This document shows positions 1 through 8,647 of a stretch of 64,000 nucleotides of DNA, piece after piece. The stretch covers positions 51,583-115,582 of the forward strand of contig NZ_JYKY01000015.1 in the NCBI RefSeq assembly GCF_001042985.1, read 5' to 3'. The stretch is from Pseudomonas lundensis (GTDB lineage: Bacteria > Pseudomonadota > Gammaproteobacteria > Pseudomonadales > Pseudomonadaceae). How positions within the stretch are numbered: the first letter of the stretch is position 1; every line of letters starts with the position of its first letter. The notes beneath the pieces were generated by a model. It was given only the letters and a program-made list of their open reading frames with translations. It had not been told where the DNA came from and did no database searches. Made by a program: the position numbers and the translations under genes.

Positions 1-488
1 TCTCGCTATATCTGCCCACCGACGGTGAGATCGATCCGCGTCTGCTGCTGCGCGAAGCGCAACGCCGGGGCAAGATCACCTACCTGCCGGTACTCAGCGC
101 GTGGCCGCGGACCAAAATGGTGTTTCAACGCATCGCCCCTGGCGAGAAGCTGATCCCCAACCGCTTCCGTATTCTGGAGCCACGCATCAACCCCGCACGC
201 CAACGCAAGGTCTGGACACTCGACCTGGTGTTGCTGCCATTGGTGGGGTTCGATGCGAAGGGTGGAAGGCTGGGCATGGGCGGCGGGTTTTACGACCGCA
301 GCCTGGCGTATCTGGGACGCCGACAGAGCTGGCGCAAACCGACACTGTTAGGCCTGGCCCACGAATGCCAAAAGGTCGAAAGCCTGACACAAGCCAGTTG
401 GGACGTACCGTTACAAGGCACGGTGTCAGACAAACAGTGGTACGTCGCCCACACATCGCCAAGGCATCACGTTGAGTGCGATGCCTGA
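1..488 (+). CDS. fau: 5-formyltetrahydrofolate cyclo-ligase, 5' end missing
   Basis: The reading frame is already open at base 3 and runs to a stop at 486-488, so the N-terminal part lies outside the window. The enzyme converts 5-formyl-THF to 5,10-methenyl-THF using ATP in the cytosol. The visible part starts SLYLPTDGEI and carries the conserved glycine-rich GGRLGMGGGFYDR segment, which binds the phosphate/folate in this family, followed by a typical C-terminal region. In other Pseudomonas the 6S RNA gene ssrS lies just upstream of this gene, so it is expected immediately left of the window. Family assignment is secure; only the start is unknown. Confidence 0.93.
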   Translation, partial: SLYLPTDGEIDPRLLLREAQRRGKITYLPVLSAWPRTKMVFQRIAPGEKLIPNRFRILEPRINPARQRKVWTLDLVLLPLVGFDAKGGRLGMGGGFYDRSLAYLGRRQSWRKPTLLGLAHECQKVESLTQASWDVPLQGTVSDKQWYVAHTSPRHHVECDA

Positions 489-509
489 AACGCGTTAACG
501 CAAGAAAGT

Positions 510-659
510 TTAGCGTTTGAAAGGTTGTACTTGCTGTTGAGCCAGTTCAATCGGCGCGTCGGTCGAGTTGGACCACAAACTTTGCGCATACCCCGTCGTC
601 ACTACGCCCAAACCGAACAAAAAAGCCAAAACCCACAGTACATCCGGTTTGCGTTTCAT
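510..659 (-). CDS. small membrane-anchored hypothetical protein (49 aa)
   Basis: A 50-codon frame read on the minus strand begins ATG at 659 with a strong AAGGGGGG Shine-Dalgarno about 7 bases upstream. The product starts MKRKPDVLWVLAFLFGLG, giving a basic N-terminus and one hydrophobic segment (residues 8-22), then a short polar Gln-rich tail ending VQPFKR. It is a single-span or secreted small protein of unknown role. The good ribosome site, sensible codon use and position between two known genes make it a likely real gene even though it is short. Confidence 0.7.
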   Translation of the reverse strand: MKRKPDVLWVLAFLFGLGVVTTGYAQSLWSNSTDAPIELAQQQVQPFKR

Positions 660-853
660 CGATTGCCCCCCTTCAGGCAAATCAACACGATGACAGCAAC
701 GGTTTTTTTATAGGCCGTGCAGCAGCGTCAAGCTTAAAATCCCGGCATTCTGCGACAACCCGTAACGACACGCAAACGATGGCGTCAACCGGCTGTCGGT
801 TTATCAAAATGTTTCAAGAAAGATGATTCACATCATGTTTCAGGAGAAGAAAA

Positions 854-1303
854 ATGGCCCATTGGTTGATGAAATCCGAGCCTGACGAGTTCTCGATCAA
901 GGACTTACAGAAAGTCGGTGAGGCGCGCTGGGACGGCGTTCGTAACTACCAGGCACGTAATTTCATGCGTGCCATGGCGGTGGGCGATGAGTTCTTTTTC
1001 TACCATTCGAGTTGCCCGCAACCCGGCATTGCCGGGATTGGCCGCATCGTCGAAGCGGCCTACCCCGACCCCACCGCGCTCGACCCCGACAGCCCTTACT
1101 ACGACCCCAAAGCCAGTGCCGAGAAAAACCCGTGGAGTGCGTTGCAAGTAGCTCACGTGCACACATTTCCTCAGGTGATCAAGCTCGACTACCTCAAACA
1201 ACAGGCGGCGCTGGCCGAGATGCCCCTGGTTCAAAAAGGCAGCCGCCTTTCAGTCATGCCCGTCACAGACGAACAATGGGCGACGGTGCTGGGGCTGCTC
1301 TGA
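854..1303 (+). CDS. EVE domain protein
   Basis: This 149-residue protein is one EVE domain (thymocyte nuclear protein 1/THYN1-like, PUA-YTH superfamily). It starts MAHWLMKSEPDEFSI and contains the typical WDGVRNYQARNFM segment and an aromatic-rich FFFYHS strand, both conserved in the family. EVE domains are thought to bind modified bases in RNA or DNA; the exact target here is unknown. A clear AGGAGA ribosome site lies 7-8 bases before ATG 854. The usual position after fau in Pseudomonas supports an ordinary core gene rather than a restriction-linked EVE protein. Confidence 0.92.
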   Translation: MAHWLMKSEPDEFSIKDLQKVGEARWDGVRNYQARNFMRAMAVGDEFFFYHSSCPQPGIAGIGRIVEAAYPDPTALDPDSPYYDPKASAEKNPWSALQVAHVHTFPQVIKLDYLKQQAALAEMPLVQKGSRLSVMPVTDEQWATVLGLL

Positions 1304-1468
1304 CGGGCAGCCACGCCCTGCAGGCTCAGGCGTGCGCCTGCAAACGGGCAAATCACTTCGGCAACCTCGCTCAATAGCGTCTAGGCTTTGACCTTCCTTT
1401 GATTGGCATCAAACCGCCCCGGCAGTGAGACCGTCAAACTAGAGCGCTCTGTGAGACAGGATGTTGGC

Positions 1469-2434
1469 ATGTCGAAGAACAACCGTGTATCCCATTATTT
1501 CGTTATTCCGTTGGTGATCCTGCTGGTGGCGGCAGGCGGGTTCGGTTACTGGAAGTCCCAGCATGACCGACTCCCCGAAGGCATCAGCATGGGCAACGGC
1601 CGACTTGAATCCACTGAAGTCCAGATCGCCGCCAAAATCCCCGGTCGCCTTGCGCAAGTGCTGGTCGACGAGGGCGATCGCGTGACCAAGGGTCAACTGC
1701 TGGCACGCATGGACACCCGCACCCTCGAAGCCTCGCGCAATCAGGCCGAGGCCGAAGTGCTGCGAGCCCGGCAAACCCTGGCCGCCAACGAGGCCAACGT
1801 ACAACTGCGCCAAAGCGAAAAACTGCTCGCCAGCCAGGAACTCAAACGCTTCCGCCAACTGGCCCAGCGCGGCTTTGCCAGCGGCCAGCAACTCGATCAG
1901 CAACAAGCACGTTTTGACACCAGCAATGCTGCCGTGGTCGCCGCGCAGGCTCAGGTCGCCGCTGCCAAGGCCGCGATCCATTCCAGCGAAGCGCAAGTGG
2001 CACAGCTCACCAGCGAGATTGACGACAGCAGCCTGCGGGCGCCCATCGACGGTGTCATCCAGCTGCGCCTTGCCGAGCCCGGCGAAGTGCTGGGCTCGGG
2101 CGGACGCGTGTTCATGATGATCGACCCCAGCGACCAGTACATGAACCTGTATTTACCCGCTTCAGTGGTCGGCAAACTGACCGTCGGCGCGCAAGCGCGC
2201 ATCCTGCTCGACGCCCTGCCCGACACGCCACTGCCCGCAAAAATCAGCTTCGTGGCCGCCAAATCGCAGTTCACCCCCAAGGAGGTCGAAACCCGCGACG
2301 AGCGTCAAAAACTGGTGTTCCGCGTCAAACTTCGTCTCACCGACCCGAGCGCCGTGCCTCAGGCTAAACCCGGAATGCCCGGCGCCGGGTATGTGCGCAC
2401 TGCCGACGTGGACTGGCCGGCCAATCTGCAATGA
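1469..2434 (+). CDS. yhiI: HlyD-family membrane fusion protein (YhiI-like)
   Basis: Periplasmic adaptor of an ABC-2 type exporter, 321 residues. I chose ATG 1469 (preceded by CAGGA) over a TTG at 1403 because the first 22 extra residues are unlike the family. After a short basic N-terminus there is one membrane anchor (FVIPLVILLVAAGGFGYW), then the lipoyl half-motif around residues 40-70, a long Ala/Gln-rich coiled-coil hairpin (about 85-180) and the second lipoyl/beta-barrel part. The gene overlaps the ABC ATPase by 4 bases (ATGA), as in E. coli yhiI-rbbA-yhhJ. The transported substrate is unknown. Confidence 0.9.
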   Translation: MSKNNRVSHYFVIPLVILLVAAGGFGYWKSQHDRLPEGISMGNGRLESTEVQIAAKIPGRLAQVLVDEGDRVTKGQLLARMDTRTLEASRNQAEAEVLRARQTLAANEANVQLRQSEKLLASQELKRFRQLAQRGFASGQQLDQQQARFDTSNAAVVAAQAQVAAAKAAIHSSEAQVAQLTSEIDDSSLRAPIDGVIQLRLAEPGEVLGSGGRVFMMIDPSDQYMNLYLPASVVGKLTVGAQARILLDALPDTPLPAKISFVAAKSQFTPKEVETRDERQKLVFRVKLRLTDPSAVPQAKPGMPGAGYVRTADVDWPANLQ

Positions 2435-5160
2435 GCAACCTGGCGCTCAACGCCAGTGGCATCTGCCACCGGTACGGTAAACAGCAGGCGCTGCTCGACA
2501 TCACCTTCAGCTTGCCTAAAGGCACGCGCTGCGGGCTGATTGGCCCGGATGGCGCGGGCAAGTCGAGCTTGCTGGGGCTGATTGCCGGGGTCAAAAAGCT
2601 CCAGCAAGGCAGCCTTGAGGTGCTCGGCGGGCCGATTGACGATCGCCGCCATCGCAACACGCTTTACCCGTTGATTGCCTTTATGCCCCAAGGGCTTGGC
2701 GGCAACCTGTACCCGGAGTTGTCGATCAGCGAAAACATTCGCTTTTTCGGCACGTTGTTCGGCCTGTCCAAAGACGACTGCGAACAACGCATGGCCAACT
2801 TGCTCAAGGCCACGGACCTGGAGCGATTTGCCGAACGACCCGCAGGCAAGTTGTCCGGCGGTATGAAGCAAAAGCTCGGGCTGTGTTGCGCGCTGATTCA
2901 CGAGCCCGACCTGTTGATCCTTGACGAACCGACTACCGGCGTCGACCCGCTGTCCCGTCGGCGCTTTTGGGAACTGGTCGACGACGTACGCAGCCAGCGC
3001 CCGCAACTGACATTGCTGGTTGCCACGGCCTACATGGAAGAAGCGGAACAGTTCGAGCACTGCCTGATGCTCGACCGCGGCGCATTGATTGCGACCGGGC
3101 TCACGCAGGAACTGGCGGCGGTCGCATCCACCGGCAAACTGGACGAAGCGTTTACCCACTATCAGGGCGATACCGGCCACAGCAACGAGCCGCTGGTGAT
3201 TGCGCCACGGGTCAGCGACAACAGCGATATCGCCATCGAAGCCCATGACCTGACCCTCAAATTCGGCGACTTTACCGCCGTGAACAACGTCAGCTTCGCT
3301 ATCGGACGCGGTGAAATCTTCGGGTTTCTGGGCTCCAACGGTTGTGGCAAGACCACCACCATGAAAGTGCTGACCGGGTTGATGCCCGCCACCGAAGGCA
3401 GCGCCAAACTGCTCGGTAATCCGGTGGATGCCAAAGACCTGGCCACACGCAAACGCGTGGGCTTCATGTCCCAGAGTTTCTCGCTGTATGGCGAGTTGAG
3501 CGTGCGGCAAAACCTGGTCTTGCACGCCCAGTTGTTCGACTTGCCCAAAGAAGACAGCCGCGTGCGGATTGAAGAGCTGATCGAGCGTTTTGATCTGGCT
3601 GATATTGCCGAGCAACAGTCCGGCGAGTTGCCACTGGGGTTGCGTCAACGTCTGTCGCTGGCCGTGGCGGTATTGCATCGCCCCGAAGTCCTGATCCTTG
3701 ACGAGCCCACCTCGGGGGTTGACCCGGCCGCGCGCGACGACTTCTGGCGACTGCTGATCGAACTGTCGCGCGATCAGGGCGTGACGATTTTCTTGTCCAC
3801 CCACTTCATGAACGAAGCCCAGCGCTGCGACCGTATTTCGTTGATGCACGCCGGCAAAGTACTGGCCTGCGACACCCCCGATGCGTTGCAGCAGCAGTTT
3901 CACGGCGAGACGCTGGAAGCCGCATTCGTCACGTGCCTGGAGCAGGCGCAAAACGAGCAGGAGTCGAGTGCGGCGCCCGCGTCCGAAGCGGCTGCGGCGG
4001 TGGTCAATGCGCCACCACCGCCCAGCAAAAGCGGCTTCAGCCTGACCCGGCTGATAGCCGTCGCCAGCCGCGAATCCAAAGAGCTGCTGCGCGATAAAGT
4101 CCGCATGGCGTTCGCCTTGCTGGGCGCGCTGTTCATGATGGTGATTTTTGGCTACGGCATTTCACTGGACGTGGAAAACCTGGCGTTCGCCGTCTACGAC
4201 CAGGACCAAAGCCCGCAAAGCCGCGCGTATCTGGAGGCCTTCCGCAGCTCGCGTTACTTCGAAGAACACGCGCCCATCTACAGTGCAGAAGAACTGCACA
4301 AGCGTCTGCAACGTTCAGAAATCAAAATCGCACTGGAAATCCCGCCGGGTTTTGGCCGCGACCTGTACGCAGGGCGCCAGCCCACCGTCGCCGCCTGGCT
4401 GGATGGCGGCATGCCATTCCGTGCAGAAACCAGCCGTAACTATGTTGAATCCGTGCACCAGGCCAACCTTGAACAACTGGCCGCGCTGAGCAGTCTGGCG
4501 CAAAACAAACAAGGTGGCGCCAAGCTCGAAACCCGTTTTCGCTACAACCAGGACGTGGTCAGCGTGAATGCCATCGGCCCGGGCGTGATGGCGCTGATTC
4601 TCGCCTTTATCCCGGCCATGCTGACGGCGCTGGGGATCGTGCGGGAAAAAGAGCTGGGGTCCATCACCAACTTCTACGCCACGCCCCTGACCCGGCTTGA
4701 ATTCTTGCTGGGCAAACAGGTGCCGTACCTGGTGGTGAGTCTGGTCAATCTGGCGCTGCTGGTGGCGATGAACCGCTGGCTGTTCGGCGTGCCGTTCAAA
4801 GGCAGCGCACTGACGCTGGCGCTCGGCGGGCTGCTGTACGTGTTGTCGACCACCAGCATGGGGCTGTTGATTTCAGCGTTCACCCGCACCCAGATCGCGG
4901 CAATTCTCGGCACCATGATCATCACCAGCCTGCCGACGATCCAATTCTCCGGGCTGATCGTGCCGCGCTCGTCACTGGACGGCTCTGCGGCGCTGATGGG
5001 CATGCTGTTCCCTGCCGGGCACTTTCTCGATATTGCGGTCGGTACGTTTACCAAAGCCCTGGATTTGCGCCAGCTGTGGCCGCAATGCCTGGCGTTGCTG
5101 GGCTTCTTCGTCGCCTTTACCGGCTTGAGTCTCATCATGCTCAAGAAGCAGGAGGTTTGA
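2431..5160 (+). CDS. rbbA: ABC transporter ATPase-permease fusion (RbbA-like)
   Basis: 909 residues, close to E. coli RbbA (about 911). It has two ATPase domains followed by an ABC-2 permease. NBD1 has Walker A GPDGAGKS (residues 38-45), signature LSGGMKQ and LLILDEPTTGVDP. NBD2 (about 270-480) has Walker A GSNGCGKTT, but its signature reads LPLGLRQ instead of LSGGQ, a deviation also seen in RbbA proteins. An Ala/Pro-rich linker (about 505-535) leads to a permease with a first TM near 565 and five more between about 710 and 905. RbbA was described as a ribosome-associated ATPase, but the neighbours (HlyD adaptor, second permease) favour export. Confidence 0.92.
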   Translation: MSNLALNASGICHRYGKQQALLDITFSLPKGTRCGLIGPDGAGKSSLLGLIAGVKKLQQGSLEVLGGPIDDRRHRNTLYPLIAFMPQGLGGNLYPELSISENIRFFGTLFGLSKDDCEQRMANLLKATDLERFAERPAGKLSGGMKQKLGLCCALIHEPDLLILDEPTTGVDPLSRRRFWELVDDVRSQRPQLTLLVATAYMEEAEQFEHCLMLDRGALIATGLTQELAAVASTGKLDEAFTHYQGDTGHSNEPLVIAPRVSDNSDIAIEAHDLTLKFGDFTAVNNVSFAIGRGEIFGFLGSNGCGKTTTMKVLTGLMPATEGSAKLLGNPVDAKDLATRKRVGFMSQSFSLYGELSVRQNLVLHAQLFDLPKEDSRVRIEELIERFDLADIAEQQSGELPLGLRQRLSLAVAVLHRPEVLILDEPTSGVDPAARDDFWRLLIELSRDQGVTIFLSTHFMNEAQRCDRISLMHAGKVLACDTPDALQQQFHGETLEAAFVTCLEQAQNEQESSAAPASEAAAAVVNAPPPPSKSGFSLTRLIAVASRESKELLRDKVRMAFALLGALFMMVIFGYGISLDVENLAFAVYDQDQSPQSRAYLEAFRSSRYFEEHAPIYSAEELHKRLQRSEIKIALEIPPGFGRDLYAGRQPTVAAWLDGGMPFRAETSRNYVESVHQANLEQLAALSSLAQNKQGGAKLETRFRYNQDVVSVNAIGPGVMALILAFIPAMLTALGIVREKELGSITNFYATPLTRLEFLLGKQVPYLVVSLVNLALLVAMNRWLFGVPFKGSALTLALGGLLYVLSTTSMGLLISAFTRTQIAAILGTMIITSLPTIQFSGLIVPRSSLDGSAALMGMLFPAGHFLDIAVGTFTKALDLRQLWPQCLALLGFFVAFTGLSLIMLKKQEV

Positions 5161-6278
5161 TGCACCAGCTCTCGCACATCCTGCGCCTGGGGATCAAAGA
5201 ACTCACAAGCCTGCGCCATGACAGCGTGCTGCTGCTGTTTTTGTTCTACGCCTTCACGGTAGCGATTTACATGCCGGCGGCGGGGTCAATTATTGGCGTG
5301 CACAACGCCAGTGTCGCGATTGTCGATGAAGACCACAGCGCCTTGTCACGTAAACTCAGCGAATCGTTGCTGCCGCCGGAATTCAACACCCCGCAAGCGT
5401 TGCCTTACGATCAGCTGGATGCGTCCATGGATGGCGGCCAATACACCTTCGTCATCAACGTACCGGCCAACTTTCAGGCGGACCTGCTGGCCGGGCGCGA
5501 ACCGGGTTTACAGGTCAACGTGGATGCCACGGCCATGAGTCAGGCGTTTATGGGTGCAGGCTACATTGGGCGCATCTTTCAACGTGAGCTGCTCAACTAC
5601 ACCGGTCAGGCCGACGCCGCCGCGAACACGCCAGCACGGATCAGCGCCCGTGCGCTGTTCAACCCGAACCTTGAGGGCGGCTGGTTTTTGGCGGTGATTC
5701 AGATCGTCAACAACATCACCATTTTGGCCATTGTGCTGACCGGCACCGCGCTGTTGCGCGAGCGAGAACACGGCACCCTCGATCACTTGCTGGTGCTACC
5801 GCTGACAGCGCTGGAAATCATGCTGGCAAAAATCTGGAGCAACATGCTGGTCGTGGTGCTCTGCACCTGGGTGTCGCTGGAGATCATCGTCAAATGGGCG
5901 CTGGGCGTGCCGCTGGCCGGATCACTGGCGTTGTTTCTGGGGGTGACGGCGCTTTACCTGTTTGCCAGTACCGCCCTGGGGATTTTCCTCGCCACCCTCG
6001 CCCGCTCAACACCGCAGTTCGGCTTGCTGGCCATCCCGGTCATCATCCCGATGCTGTTGCTCTCGGGTGGCAGCACGCCGCTGGACAGCATGCCTGAATG
6101 GTTGCAGTGGGTGATGCAGTGCTCGCCCTCAACCCACTTCGTGAGTTTGAGCGCAGCGATTCTGTTCAGGGGAGCCGGAGTGGACGTGGTGTGGCCCGAC
6201 TTACTGGCACTGGCGACCATCGGGCTGCTGTTTTTCGCGATTGCCCTGGCGCGGTTTCGCAAGAGCCTGGCGTCGTAA
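5160..6278 (+). CDS. yhhJ: ABC-2 type permease (YhhJ-like)
   Basis: 372-residue integral membrane partner of the upstream fusion transporter. Start ATG 5160 overlaps the previous stop (TGATG) and is served by AGGAGG within the end of rbbA, so translation is coupled; the open frame extends further upstream only as a shadow. Layout is typical of ABC2_membrane_3: one TM near residues 20-40, a large periplasmic domain (about 45-170), then five TMs from about 180 to 368. The closing LREREHGTLDHLLVLP segment is the conserved cytoplasmic coupling motif. Last gene of the three-gene exporter operon. Confidence 0.92.
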   Translation: MHQLSHILRLGIKELTSLRHDSVLLLFLFYAFTVAIYMPAAGSIIGVHNASVAIVDEDHSALSRKLSESLLPPEFNTPQALPYDQLDASMDGGQYTFVINVPANFQADLLAGREPGLQVNVDATAMSQAFMGAGYIGRIFQRELLNYTGQADAAANTPARISARALFNPNLEGGWFLAVIQIVNNITILAIVLTGTALLREREHGTLDHLLVLPLTALEIMLAKIWSNMLVVVLCTWVSLEIIVKWALGVPLAGSLALFLGVTALYLFASTALGIFLATLARSTPQFGLLAIPVIIPMLLLSGGSTPLDSMPEWLQWVMQCSPSTHFVSLSAAILFRGAGVDVVWPDLLALATIGLLFFAIALARFRKSLAS

Positions 6279-6308
6279 CGTTCGTGCAGGGCCTGAACGA
6301 GTGACATC

Positions 6309-6344
6309 GGTTTTGTTCGCGACGCGATGGGTGCGAACAAAACC
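6309..6344. terminator. stem-loop between convergent genes
   Basis: A perfect 12-bp inverted repeat, GGTTTTGTTCGC (6309-6320) and GCGAACAAAACC (6333-6344), separated by 12 bases. It sits between the convergent yhhJ-like and FliL-like genes, the place for a bidirectional terminator. No long T-run follows on either strand, so the efficiency as an intrinsic terminator is uncertain. Confidence 0.55.
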
Positions 6345-6370
6345 ACTGCCAGACGAGCGCTGGGCCAGGC

Positions 6371-6775
6371 TTACTGAACGATCAAGTTATTGAACAGCAG
6401 ATCATCAACCTGCGGCTTGCCGGTCTCGTCGTTCAGAACCTGCTGGATCTGCTTCAGCGCTTCCTGGCGCAGCTTCTCTTTATTCTCGACATTGCCCAGG
6501 GTTTCGCTGGTCTGCTGAGTGAACAGACCCACCAATTGGTTGCGAATCAGCGGATCGTTTGCCTTCACGGCCTTGGCCGCTTCGTCGCCCGTAACGCGCA
6601 ACGCGATATCGGCCTTGTAGACCTTGAGCTTCGGGCTGCCATCCAGACCGTAATTGCCTACAAACGGCGGGCTCAGGCTGATGTAGCTGACCTTGGCCTC
6701 GCCTTCTTTCGCTTCTTCGGCTACCGCTGCCATCGGCAAGGACAGGGCCAGCATCATCAAGATCCACGCTTTCAC
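6371..6775 (-). CDS. FliL-like protein outside the flagellar cluster
   Basis: 134 residues starting at GTG 6775, chosen because AAAGGAG lies about 7 bases upstream and the protein then opens with a signal-type sequence (VKAWILMMLALSLPMAAVAEE). Upstream codons of the open frame are not family-like. The mature part (from about residue 20) resembles the periplasmic FliL domain: SYISLSPPFVGNYG, then KADIALRV, then a region of helices ending FNNLIVQ. FliL proteins stabilise the flagellar stator, but this copy stands alone beside transporter genes, as in other Pseudomonas, and its own role is not established. Confidence 0.85.
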   Translation of the reverse strand: MKAWILMMLALSLPMAAVAEEAKEGEAKVSYISLSPPFVGNYGLDGSPKLKVYKADIALRVTGDEAAKAVKANDPLIRNQLVGLFTQQTSETLGNVENKEKLRQEALKQIQQVLNDETGKPQVDDLLFNNLIVQ

Positions 6776-7024
6776 AATTCGCTCCTTTTTACGGTTGGGG
6801 GCAAGCATACGGGTCGTTTGGCCCTGGCCCAAGGGGTATAACTAATTGACGGACATCACCCAGATGGGCTGTTGACATCACTCTTTATGTTATCGGCCGA
6901 AATGGGAAAAGCCATAGCACGCTATAAAAACATAATTAAAAACCCATCAAATACAATACATATGTACCCCACTCTTTGCTGAAAGCGCGCGTACGTTTGT
7001 CCTCCACACAATAGGAGACAATGT

Positions 7025-8611
7025 ATGAGTGACCCTGACTGGGTACCCGGTAAAACACTGGAGATTGGCGTAACACAAATAAGGGCTTATGAAATAGAAC
7101 CCACATTTTTAAACTCATTAGGCCGAGGCGATGGCGCCGCGAATCGTTTAGGCCCTCCACCTACAGGACAATTCGGCAGCATAAACACATGGGGGCCTAC
7201 CACCGGACCGCGCCGTGGAGAAGGTCAAGGAAAAACGATACGAGATCTCCCGGCGCTATCCGCATCTCAAGTGTTTTTTGAAGAGACTGCGGTAATGGCA
7301 GACCAAGTAGAGCGCGAGTACGCTGCCCTTGCCCACACACTTTCAGACCACATTAAAAATGAACTGGATGCCGCCAAAGCGCACGTTAAAAAATTACAAC
7401 TTCCTTCAGCGCTTGAAGACACCAAAAACTTTCAAATGATCGTACTGAGCCTCATCGAACAGAAAATCATTAACTACCAACAGCTGACGCATGCTGCGTT
7501 TTCTTTATATGACCAAAATCCTTTTTATTTGATGAAGGAACTGTCTTCGAAACGAGTACAAGAAGCCCTGACTGCCACCACCCGTGATGCACGCGCCACC
7601 TTTTACGAAGCCTACCAATCAATAGAATATGCCTACAAAGCAGCACACGAACTAAAACTGCACAGCGGCGCTATTGAGCTACTGAGCAAAGAGCTGCCCG
7701 AACTGGCTATCCGCCAGGCCAGTCTCGAGCAAGAAAACGCAACCTTTGACACTGACGTGATCACTCTACTCAATAACAGAACCCGCGTTATTAATAGCGA
7801 GCTCAACATACACTTTCAACAGCTCGCTTATTTTCTCCAGGAGGCAATCACCACTCGCACATCTTCTTTGAACAACCTGTCTCACCCACACATCCTCAAC
7901 CATTATCTATCCACTATTAATCAACTTATCATTCAGCACAACGCCTCTGTTCGCCCTTTTCAAAAAAAGAATCGACAGATCACCTCGCCTTTGAGCAAAC
8001 CCGAACTAGAAGCGTTAAGTAATCTTGTCAACTTACAAACCACTAAAGTCATTGGTAAAGCATGGGCCGATTACCACAAAGCTTTACTGCATACTGAGTC
8101 TGTGCGTCATCTAACAAAGATGGCGAACGCCCTTACAGCCTTGCGCGATCGGGCCAACCGTATCGAGGAAAACCAACATGAGTTCAGCGCCAGGCTGATT
8201 GCTCAGCAACAGGCAGCCCAACGCCACGCAGAACAACTGGCTCGCGAAGCCGATTTTGATGCTGCCAATACCTTTTCGGCTTCCGCAAGTATTGCCACCA
8301 CTCGCCCCCTGATATTGGGTTATGGGCCACGTATCGGGTTAAGTGAATGGGCGAGCGAAGCCTTGCAGACGGCCATTCAAAGAGCCGTCGTGCGCGTGCT
8401 GTCCACCCCTTCAATCGCTTCTGCAATTGCGATTGCAGCCTATTCATCGACACTAGGCGACGGCGAGCTTAAAGGCGCAAGTATTCCACTCTATTACCTG
8501 ATTGACCACGTCCCTAATGATTGGCAGGTGATGAGCGGTCAAACAGCAATTTTGCCAACACGCTTAAGTATTGAAAATCGTAATAACAAAACGACGCTCT
8601 ATATCGCTTGA
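7025..8611 (+). CDS. S-type pyocin/colicin-like bacteriocin, N-terminal part (split by in-frame TGA)
   Basis: 528 codons from ATG 7025 (AGGAGA 9 bases upstream) to a TGA at 8609-8611. The protein has a Gly-rich N-terminus with GRGDGAANRLGPP and a second Gly-rich patch (about 60-68), a long helical region (about 88-405) that would hold receptor-binding/coiled-coil parts, and from about 410 the Pyocin_S translocation domain ending SIENRNNKTTLYIA. The frame stays open after the TGA with the expected remainder of the same domain, so this is the first two thirds of one bacteriocin gene. The whole island is visibly AT-richer than its neighbours, consistent with transfer. I found no PrtN P-box or LexA box upstream. 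Confidence 0.85.
   Translation: MSDPDWVPGKTLEIGVTQIRAYEIEPTFLNSLGRGDGAANRLGPPPTGQFGSINTWGPTTGPRRGEGQGKTIRDLPALSASQVFFEETAVMADQVEREYAALAHTLSDHIKNELDAAKAHVKKLQLPSALEDTKNFQMIVLSLIEQKIINYQQLTHAAFSLYDQNPFYLMKELSSKRVQEALTATTRDARATFYEAYQSIEYAYKAAHELKLHSGAIELLSKELPELAIRQASLEQENATFDTDVITLLNNRTRVINSELNIHFQQLAYFLQEAITTRTSSLNNLSHPHILNHYLSTINQLIIQHNASVRPFQKKNRQITSPLSKPELEALSNLVNLQTTKVIGKAWADYHKALLHTESVRHLTKMANALTALRDRANRIEENQHEFSARLIAQQQAAQRHAEQLAREADFDAANTFSASASIATTRPLILGYGPRIGLSEWASEALQTAIQRAVVRVLSTPSIASAIAIAAYSSTLGDGELKGASIPLYYLIDHVPNDWQVMSGQTAILPTRLSIENRNNKTTLYIA
8609..8611 (+). other. in-frame TGA splitting the bacteriocin gene
   Basis: Codons on both sides are in the same frame (ATC GCT TGA ACT GCT GAG). 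The upstream part ends in the middle of the Pyocin_S domain and the downstream part continues it, so a base substitution rather than an indel explains the stop. A sequencing error, a recent null mutation or recoding are all possible; nothing in the local sequence shows a recoding signal. Confidence 0.85.
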
Positions 8612-8647
8612 ACTGCTGAGGGTACGCCGTCACCCCATGTAAAAGTC

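Noticed and set aside
854..1303. EVE protein as part of a defence system
   Set aside because: No restriction or nuclease partner; the location after fau is the normal core position.
2359..3951. 530-codon frame antisense to rbbA
   Set aside because: Shadow of the certain ABC ATPase gene.
6872..6900. TTGACA as -35 of the bacteriocin promoter
   Set aside because: No acceptable -10 at 16-18 bases; also no PrtN P-box or LexA box could be found in 6833-7024.
8609..8611. TGA recoding (selenocysteine or programmed readthrough) in the bacteriocin
   Set aside because: No SECIS-like hairpin directly after the codon and no UGA-C context; mutation or error is simpler.
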